From: Gracilaria gracilis
Taxonomy: Eukaryota > Rhodophyta > Florideophyceae > Gracilariales > Gracilariaceae
DNA length: 37,676 nucleotides
Reading direction: 5' to 3'
Assembly: GCA_030374805.1 (NCBI GenBank)
Contig: JARGSG010000215.1
Location: 1-37,676, forward strand
Shown here: positions 30,064-37,676 of the stretch, piece after piece
Layout of the letters: every line of letters starts with the position of its first letter
Numbering within the stretch: the first letter of the stretch is position 1
Notes under the pieces: model-generated
The model's database searches: none
Seen by the model: only the letters and a program-made list of their open reading frames with translations
Told to the model about the DNA's origin: nothing
Translations under genes and position numbers: made by a program

Positions 30064-31640
30064 TCTTCTCGGAAATAGGAAAGGAAGAAAAGAAAAAGAG
30101 CATCGTTAGAACCGACGGAGAAGTACTGTATGTTTCTCAGCATGTCTTTTACCTCGGCGGACAATGTCCACCAGACATCAAACACATTATTCAATTATTC
30201 CGACATCTGAGAGCGCTTCACTGAGTAACGAAAATTACGTACTTACCAGTTCTTGCGTTTCTTAATTTTGCTCCGAGGCCCAATCTTCGGAGATCGTCAA
30301 CAATTCTTTGAAACTAGAACATTCTCGGATTGGGCTCAGCCCGCGCCCGTCTATGGCAACGTTGCCGGACGTTGAAACGTGCAGTTGATTGTGGGCTCCG
30401 TCCCGTGCGACTAGAGAAATACGGCGCATGTTGCTAGATAGGAGCACCTGGTGTAGAAGTGTTTCAATAACATTCAACCCTGAAGCCCGAACTTGTTTTT
30501 TCCAGCATTTTCTGTCTTGTGCAATTGTTCTCGCTGTCGCATATCTGCCACCATTCCAGCGACGGCGCACGAGTATTGACCAACGACGCGCCCGACGGCA
30601 TCGTACTCTACAGGACAGACACAGGGCCGTACAGCGTAGCGAGAAGCTCTGGTAGAGTTCTGTTGTGCCGGGGGCATGCCCAAGTCTAGAGCATGGCAGA
30701 GTTCTTCTCGGGTGATCACATCGTGCTGATATGTTAGCATCATCGGATCTTGGCGCTGTTCTGAACAGGGTGATCAAACAATGATCGAAAGCGTTCGACG
30801 TTCGAAGCCTGGTTGCCGGCTGGTTGAGAGATCCATGCCTGTCTTATTTGATCGCCATAATGAAATGGTGCGCCTGGGATCCATAATTCCATGCCGTAAG
30901 CCTTGGTGCACCGTTCATCTTAACATCGTTACCGAATGCGACTACGTGCTGCTCATAGGAAAAAGTATCTTCCCCCATGGGAGTCGAAGCGCGGCTCGAA
31001 TATTTTCTTTCGCAAGATGTCAAGCACCGAGCCTTTCTACATGTCCTTTTGTTGTCACTGAATCAGCAGCAAATCCTGGGTGTACAAGCACTCGCGACCT
31101 ATTCCAAGCACGTAAAGTGGTTAAAGCCCTTTACCATGACGCATTCCATGTCTTCCAGTCTGTCCATCTCCTTCTTCCAGTTCCATCGAGATGATGCGCT
31201 CTTCGAACAGCGGCGATCGGATGATCAAAGTTCCAAGCACCTTAAAGACGTTGCTCTGTATCACTACCTTGGGCTGCTCGATCCTAACTTTTGTCACCCA
31301 AGAAAAGACAAGGGCGTTCAGCGCGAGGTGTGACAGCGGTCGGCTTCCGGCACCGACGGGTGGGTGATAAGCGACGGCGCATCGAAGCCAAAAGCGATCG
31401 GTCGCGAGGCGGGCCGGCTGCGCGGTGAAGCTGCCGACGCGGCCGCCCGATGAGGCGGCCCCAGGAAGAGGTGGCCGCGTGACGAAGGGCGGCGCAACGG
31501 CCGTCGCCGCAGCTTGGCTGATGTGCGAAGCGGAATGGCCGCTGCGTCGTCGCTCGCGCCACGTCACAGACACGTGATCTGGCAGCAGTTGAGCGTTTGC
31601 TTCATGCCAATTGGAGTGCTCCACGTGGATACGCGAACTG
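30064..31640. repeat. Duplicated segment E, copy 2
   Basis: Partner of 22136-24110. The kinase-like pieces are even more decayed here; a minus-strand peptide (APRLTAWNYGSQ, then HHFI) matches the hinge piece of copy 1. The 14-bp array is absent. It is not preceded by a secreted-protein gene, unlike copy 1. Confidence 0.7.
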
Positions 31641-31825
31641 CGTGTAACCGGCTATCACCGAGGCGCGCGGATACTTTGGAAAAATTCAGTGCTCGGACCC
31701 ACCACTCCCTTGAGTGGACCTGCACCAGCCGCGAAAGGAGCACTGTGAGAAAGCGTAGGGTCCAGACTTCCTGGATCGGGTGGGGCCGATTTCTCGACTT
31801 CCCGGATAATTGGCACCATTCTATC

Positions 31826-32445
31826 AGGCTGTTTAGTAAACAGAGTCACACTCCAATTCCTCATGACGCCCTCGTCGTCGCGACCACTTTTTTTGCAGCA
31901 TCGCCACCATCCGTATCTACAACCTCCAGCGCTCCACCGCCGATCCCCGGACAACCGCCAACTCCAAACAAACCTCCATACAAACGTTTCCATAATCACC
32001 CTGCCAAAATCGCCACAGGTAGGACCAGAACCATCAGCACTACAACTCAGTTTCATTATTTCAGCGGCTCTGCGCACCTTCAGAGCAACGCTATCTCCCT
32101 TTCAAACGTTAGATCTTCCGCTACAAACAAGATTGTCCTATCGTCACAAGGTGGTTGGCGGTCGGCAAAGGCCCGAACACCGCCACCGCATCGGATATCG
32201 CCGCATAGTGCGACGTCGCATCGGACACCGACGTATATCCTCTCATTGCTGCGCAGCACTTCCGCTGCAACCAGCATGGCACAACTACGTGTAACAGATC
32301 TCGACGCAGCGCCGGCCCAACATCATGCTCGTCTCCAAATCTCCTCGACTCCTAGCGTGCCGTCAACGTGGCCTCCAAACCGGCACCGCCATCGCCAATG
32401 AAGCATATCGCCACCACAACCAGTATGTACTCCTCGACCATCCCT
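31826..32445. repeat. Direct repeat F, copy 2
   Basis: Partner of 28370-28935. The minus-strand frame at 32277-32080 (65 codons) carries the shared GVRCD and FVAEDL block; other parts lie in different frames, so it is decayed. Confidence 0.55.
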
Positions 32446-32930
32446 ATACCAGTCGACCTTTCGACCCACCACTCTCTGCTAACGGAGCTCGTGACGGACT
32501 TGACGTGAGTACATGGTGGCAGAAAATGTATCACGAGTGGTACGAGGAACATCTTCCGCAAATAGTTTGAGCAGTTAGCCACAATCGCCGATCGTATGAA
32601 TTTTAGCTTAACCGCAGGTGATGATTCATTGCAACGATTGGGAGCGCGTGACGTCCCATATCACTATAGTGGAGATTCAATGCGAGGCCTAGGTTGCGCA
32701 ATACGTTTGAATTTGTAAACGCAACCCGGGAATTTTCTCTGTGATCAGAGCAGTTGCACCCTATATATGCTTGGTGCTTTGCTTGCCTGCCGATTCGGAC
32801 GCTGCTCCGCCCCCGACAACCGTGCTCAGCCATCCTTTTGTGGTGCTGGTTTGTCTTCTTACTGTTTTGTCTTCCCACTCACTGCTTCCCTCAAAAACTT
32901 TTTGGCTACGCAGGCATAGTGTAAGTGTCT

Positions 32931-33164
32931 ATGGCGTCGGAACACGACGAGAAACTGTCGTGTGCGCGTAGCACTTCGCGCGGGGCGCCCCACTCTTCTG
33001 ATGCCTATCGTTGGCTACCGGGCGCCCATGAAGGACAAAAGAGAAAGTCTGCTCAGGCGCAAACCCTAACAAACCTGAACTCAATAAAAGTTCAGAAGAA
33101 GCACGAAGCTACTTCAGTTCTGGCCGCGTGGACTGAATGTAATAAGATCATGTGTTGCAAGTGA
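32931..33164 (+). CDS. Possible small gene with TATA box
   Basis: 77 residues from ATG 32931 (start MASEHDEKLSC), hydrophilic, lysine-rich in the middle, with a CNKIMCC end. A TATATAT at 32762-32768 lies 163 bp upstream and the leader is pyrimidine-rich. No domain was recognised and the frame is short, so coding is uncertain. This promoter-plus-leader could instead belong to an LTR. Confidence 0.3.
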   Translation: MASEHDEKLSCARSTSRGAPHSSDAYRWLPGAHEGQKRKSAQAQTLTNLNSIKVQKKHEATSVLAAWTECNKIMCCK

Positions 33165-34100
33165 AATTGCGGGGATTGGATGCCCCGATGACTTACAACG
33201 TTTGAATCCAACAAGTGTTCTCTTGCGGGCGATGAAGATTAGCGCTCTTGAACGACCAAACCAGATCTAACAGAAGGCAAAACTGATCGCAAGAAATATC
33301 TCTCGTGTTGGTATTCAGATGCTGTCGTTAGAAGGGGATGTATGTAATCAAAATTGTGCTCGGCTGTCGGGAAAACCATAATCGTTGTCGATACTCTTGG
33401 CTGCGGTGTAACACAATCGTACATATAGTCCACAGAGTGTAGTGGCAGACAGTCTACAAGCTACTCAAAGCCATGTCTCCTTTATAGAAGTAGAGCTAGC
33501 GTCTCCTAGATGCATCCATCACAGCAATAGATAGCGACAGAAAACGTAATGGAGGCTCCTCTCTTCCTGTGAGAGTCAGCCAGACCCTCATCATCACTTT
33601 CAGTGTTACGCGCGGGATGCAGCAGCGAACTTCAGCTTTGTTTTCGCAACGCCTTGATAAGAAGACTTTTGCGATCTACAAGACGCAAACTGCAGAGTCT
33701 GCGCTTGTCTGAACGCCTTCTTTTGCTCTCAAATTTGGAGATGTGATTATCTTTATCATGTGTATGGGGTAGAAAGTAAAGTGGGCACAAGTCGGAAAGA
33801 TCAGTTTTGCAGGTAGCCGACTAATCGTCAATTCAAAAGGAAAGGGTCTCATCATTGCTCGAACGAGAAGCTTTTATTCTGTCACAAGTGTTGAGAACAG
33901 ACAAACACCGAACATACAGCGTTTCACCGTCTCAATGCGAGAAGCACAGTACTATGTGCGATAAACTCGAATACAAAACTTCCGTTACTTCATTTATTCG
34001 CAGTTTTCGTACTCCTGTCCCTCTCCTCAAAGAGTACTGCGTTTTCATGATCTCCGTTCGACACGAAATGTAAAACTTGGTTGCGAGCAATGCCGAGCGT
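33165..34100. other. No identifiable feature
   Basis: A 72-codon plus-strand frame at 33855-34073 has no recognised domain. No strong repeats were seen. Confidence 0.3.
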
Positions 34101-34619
34101 TCAAAAAATGTTTCCTGTTCTTACTTGGAACCACCAATTTACTTCGCCAAGTCTTGCCTCTGCCATAGCCTTTGATCTGTATGCCATTTCTTCCGATATG
34201 CGTAGTGATTGGAGCATCTCCATATTGTCTTCTGCCAGAGTAGACAGAGCATCCACGTTTTGAATCAACTCTCTGAAGATGACGGTTACTCGCAGCAAGC
34301 GGACCTTAAGGTCACGGACGAGGCCGATAGAAGCGGTCTTAGCCCGTAAGGCCGCCATCATTTCATTTCCTTCATCAAGATCAGTCTGTTGCTTTTTAAC
34401 GGCAGCAAGAAGAAGATCCACTGCGTCCTGTACGAAATGCGTATCTTCCTTTTCTGAGATCAGAATACTTGCCAGCCTTATCATTGCCACTTCATCATTG
34501 TTCTCGCCTATTGCTTGGTGAAAGTAGTCCTTCTTCTGTGGCATGAAGAAAGCAACCTCTGATGTTCCTGATACTCGTAGCACTTCCAAAACGCCGGGTA
34601 GGCGTTTCTGGTCGGCCAT
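34101..34619 (-). CDS. Cysteine-free helical protein, function unknown
   Basis: An intact 172-residue frame begins at ATG 34619 (MADQKRLPGVLEVLRV). After residue 27 there are no prolines. The sequence is dominated by charged and Leu/Ala/Met-rich heptads (for example DLKVRLLRVTVIFRELIQNV), suggesting a coiled-coil or helical bundle. There is no signal peptide or membrane segment, and the C-terminus carries WW and a short basic end. It has no cysteine at all. Composition and length argue for a real gene, and it is one of the few undisrupted frames in the window. No family was recognised. Confidence 0.65.
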   Translation of the reverse strand: MADQKRLPGVLEVLRVSGTSEVAFFMPQKKDYFHQAIGENNDEVAMIRLASILISEKEDTHFVQDAVDLLLAAVKKQQTDLDEGNEMMAALRAKTASIGLVRDLKVRLLRVTVIFRELIQNVDALSTLAEDNMEMLQSLRISEEMAYRSKAMAEARLGEVNWWFQVRTGNIF

Positions 34620-35702
34620 AAGACTAGATTATCTGACGCAAAAACGAACGGATTGAGGGAGAAGACGTATATGTCGCCTCGCAGCTCGTCCGATGGCGAA
34701 GAAAGGATTCGGTTCTCTCAAAGATCAGATTGATCTTTGGTTGCGTACCAACCCGTCATACTATTTTGACAAGGTGTACAGTTGTACAGCACATAACCTT
34801 GTAGCTGTGCAGATCCCAGAAAAGACTAGTCTTTGGATTATAGAAAAGTTTAAACTTTAGTTTAGGTTTCAAGTATCTGTGAAAATTGAATCAAAGCTCC
34901 GAAACGGGACCAATCGCTCACTGTCTCAAAGGTATTATCCTCAACGGTTCTGGGATCTCAAAGTTTGTAAAGTTTGTAGCCGACAGCATCTCCGAGAATC
35001 TACTAGTTCAACTCTATGTGACAAGCACATGTGTATGCACTCATGTTTATCGCAGGTAGTTGAACGTATCATGTAAAAGCTCATAGGCTCCGGGAAGAAG
35101 ATTCCAAGGATGCAATGCGCAATGGACTGGTTTCTTCCCCGGCACTTGATTTTTCGCTCTTAATCTATCCTCCTATGCAAACAGTTCTTGAAGCAAAATT
35201 TCCATCATATTGCGTAAAGCGTCGTTGAACTCTGGAGTGTCAATACGGTGTTCATTTTGAGCCTTTCCACCGCCCCAGTGTATCCAAGATTGACCTATTT
35301 CCTGTCGTTCCATACATCACAGCACAAGTCAGTCTATTGGGCCACCTACGCAGAGCATTTGCTCTGCAAGAAGCCAGGCTACGAAGGCGAAGCTGCAGGA
35401 GCAGGGTATAATGAGGTCGACTTTGCGAGTGCGGGGAGGTTCGTGGAGGGCACTTGCGATCGACATGCGTGTAGCTGCTGTCAGCTGCAGCTGGCGGTCA
35501 CAGAGGGTCACGATGGGTTCGTGGTTCAAACCCCGGCCCTGCCGCTCTTCCCCCCAGTTCACTACAATGCGGCTCATGCGCATTACTTTATAAGATGGAT
35601 TGTACCGCAAGCACGTGCACACGTGTCCTGTGTGTTGTCAAAATGATCTTTTTAGGGGAGGCATGACATGAAACAGATGTGTACTGTTGTCAGGGCCGTT
35701 CC
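34620..35702. other. Upstream region and unassigned sequence
   Basis: No gene was identified. A perfect hairpin GCAGAGCATTTGCTCTGC lies at 35350-35367. The motif GGTTCAAACCC near 35525 resembles a Pol III B box, but I could not find a matching A box or a tRNA cloverleaf. A CAGCTGCAGCTG repeat lies at about 35483-35494. Confidence 0.3.
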
Positions 35703-36384
35703 TGTGGGGAACGAAGTAGTCGGGAGAAGGTCTGTGCACACTTGACCACCGGCGGGCACTCCGCCGCGCCGAACGGTCGCACAATTTATTTGAGTGCACA
35801 GTGCACGCCACCGCCGCATTGTTGTGTGCGCAGTCGGGAACGGTGCATAAAATGACGTGTGTGTGGCGCTCTCGCCTTGCACCAGGCCGACGACTGTCAA
35901 CACCGTCCCTCAAGGCGAAACGGCTACTTTTCCTACACCACTATAGAGGTCTCAATTTGAGCCCCAACAGCACAACAAAATTAATAAGTCCATGAACACA
36001 CAGACCAAAAAGCAGGCGCGTACACAGTATTTTAGAAACAATGTTTCTTTTTTTGCCACATCTTTAAAACGCAAAAAGCATGGTGTAATATATGATAAAA
36101 ATAAACGATAAACAACAAACACAACAGTTATACAATTACAGACTCGGCCTCAGCATTCAATTTTGTTTGCGCTTGAATGTTCACACCAGTGAACTCGAAA
36201 CCCAAATAATATGCAAAAGCCCTGTAGAAAAAAGGCAACTATTTCCGTAAGAAGAAAGAAAAAATTGTAAATCATACACGAAACATAATCAAATCCCAAA
36301 ATATAATTTTGTGAAACAAAACCAATATCCAAACATAAAAACACAAATAAATTTATTTTGGGCAGTAGTTATTTCTTCTCAACA
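35703..36384 (-). repeat. 3' LT​R of copia-like element B, right copy
   Basis: 682 bp, inverted relative to 10612-11317. On the minus strand it starts TGTTGAG after AGAAAAAT and ends CTTCGTTCCCCACA. The AATAAA is conserved (35790-35785 on the minus strand). The adjoining pol fragment at 36560-36398 shows that it is a 3' LTR. The partner 5' LTR is not in the window. Confidence 0.65.
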
Positions 36385-36397
36385 ATTTTTCTAAGAA

Positions 36398-36560
36398 CTA
36401 GTCAAGGTACATCAATCTGAACATTCTATTTACATCCGGGAGAGACGCACACTTTGTCAGTATGTAAGCAATCATTGGACTTCTTAAAAGGCATCGCAGT
36501 TCCAAATCTTCTTTTGATGAAGTTTTCCAACGAGGTGAATGAATTTTTTAGTGCCTAGAC
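36398..36560 (-). pseudogene. Copia pol C-terminal fragment (element B, right)
   Basis: The minus frame reads SRH, a stop, KIHSPRW, then LELRCLLRSPMIAYILTKC and LMYLD before TAG. MIAYILTK corresponds to the ADILTK motif at the end of copia RNase H, with Asp replaced by Tyr. It aligns with the plus-strand fragment at 10453-10600. One in-frame TAA is present. Confidence 0.55.
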
Positions 36561-36894
36561 TATCGCGCTTTGCTCAAACAGAAGTTTCAAAGTTAACTTT
36601 CTTGTTGCCACAAAGTGGGGTTCTGTTCGGGGTAAGCCGGATCTTACCAGATTTCTAGACGCCCTGCTCTTGAACCAGTCAGGTATTGGCGATTAAATTG
36701 ACCCGCTCATAACCTATTTACTCTAGAAACCAATTTTTACTGCAATCGGTAGTAGCAGCGGCAGCGCTTGCTGTTACGGATGCGTCTGACCACGCGGCAG
36801 TAAGCGCAGTGTATTGAAAGCCGGAGTGTGTGAGTGCGTCATCTCTACGCGCTAGATGTTCGGCAGTGGCTGCAAGTTCGATGTAGTGCAATCC
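36561..36894. other. Short remnant between LTR-like sequences
   Basis: Only about 330 bp separate pol fragment B from LTR-like repeat A. A minus-strand frame starting near 36715 (MSGSI) reads briefly as protein but contains stops. It may be what remains of a leader and gag start after a large deletion. Confidence 0.25.
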
Positions 36895-37385
36895 CTGCGA
36901 AGGAAGAAGACACACAAAGGGTGTTCAAGCCTTCCCTCAACTGAGGTAGTCACAGCAATAGAGCCTCTCTCAGGGTGATCGCGCTAGCCGGGTGTAAGAC
37001 CGGGGATCCCCGTCACGACACGCGTAGAGAGCGGTAAAGGCAAAGAAGCCGCACAGTGGTGGGGAACACGACAGAGTCGGGGATGACGTCACAGACGGGA
37101 CAACCAACACACACAAGAGAGTGGCACGAGACGCGGAGAGCGGTAGCGAACCACGCGAGTGGGCGAAACAAAGAACGGTCAACACCGGTATGCAGTGTAG
37201 CGATCCCTGTATAACAGTGCGAAAACAAATAAAGGAAACACACAGAATAACACGCGGAATGCGGTAAGGGTGCTGTAGATGCCGCGAGGCGGATGATGGT
37301 ACCTACACAGTAGTGGCAACTCTCCGCGAGGAGGATATTGCTCACCAAGGGTGAAACATCAGAGCCGAACACTCGGTTGAGTCGT
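36895..37385 (-). repeat. LTR-like repeat A, copy 2
   Basis: Partner of 8957-9440, in the same orientation. It ends on the minus strand with GGGATTGCACTACA. Shared blocks are listed for copy 1. A minus-strand TATA-like TTTATAG lies further right, near 37631-37637, which could be the promoter part if the repeat extends to the window edge. Confidence 0.4.
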
Positions 37386-37676
37386 TTACTTCTCCAAAGT
37401 TGGGTTGAGCTCAACCTACTATGTAGTGTAGCCGCCCACTGTCAGTGGTAACTAAATATCCAATATTAATATCTAGAATCCCCAACAATGGGTGCAAACT
37501 CTCCACACGTGTGTGACTGACCAGCAATGCTGTGCACCTCACAACTATCCTATATGTTGTACGAATCTACCCAAGAATGGGGTGTGCCACGCACGGCATT
37601 CATATCACCTCCTTAGAGAGCATCCCCTTGTCTATAAATCGCAATAGCGAAGCTTCATCCGCAATAGCGTTGCACT

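Noticed and set aside
35440..35560. A tRNA gene at GGTTCAAACCC
   Set aside because: The flanking bases do not pair as a T stem, no anticodon or acceptor stem fits, and no A box is found.
36384..36895. Repeats A and B on the right as the two LTRs of one deleted element
   Set aside because: Their sequences do not align, so they belong to different families that happen to be adjacent.

Overview
The window is nuclear DNA of a eukaryote, not bacterial. It has TATA boxes a long way upstream of start codons, no operon structure, a Ty1/copia retrotransposon, non-LTR and piggyBac-type remnants, and few intact genes among many decayed ones. The intact genes show no introns, and repeats make up most of the DNA. 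That would suit an intron-poor, copia-rich genome such as a florideophyte red alga (Chondrus-like), but this is inference from layout and nothing in the window proves the lineage.

Layout. 1-4740: two LTR-like repeats (654-938 and 3832-4117), a foldback element (about 1568-1990), decayed coding sequence (2824-3476), a 252-bp piggyBac-type MITE with TTAA duplications (3531-3782), and a broken zinc-ribbon gene (4141-4740). 4938-7277: two pseudogenes, one on each strand; the plus-strand one resembles ketopantoate reductase. 7830-8400: five tandem units, each centred on a TGCA palindrome. 8385-9440: the 5' end of a retroelement on the minus strand. 10453-11317: the 3' end of a copia element with its LTR. 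11469-12335: a split pyridoxamine-phosphate-oxidase-like gene. 13007-18907: a complete copia element on the minus strand with 137-bp LTRs, the target duplication CGTTA, and a leader containing about 25 copies of a 22-bp G+C-rich repeat.

20390-32445: a mosaic of duplicated segments. It contains two convergent, apparently intact genes (21632-22123 plus; 26885-27385 minus) for secreted proteins with six identically spaced cysteines. Between them lie a decayed kinase-like module and a decayed non-LTR reverse transcriptase. A second copy of the kinase-like module is at 30064-31640. 34101-34619: one intact cysteine-free helical protein of unknown function. 35703-36560 is an inverted copy of the 10.5-11.3 kb copia terminus, and 36895-37385 repeats the 8957-9440 LTR-like sequence.

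How the parts relate. The genes do not form a pathway. The window is best read as transposon-dominated sequence in which a small secreted protein family has been duplicated and kept under constraint while everything around it decays. Every premature stop examined can be explained by a single C-to-T or G-to-A transition. The strongest candidates for something undescribed are the six-cysteine secreted family with its duplicated surroundings, and the palindrome array at 7830-8400.
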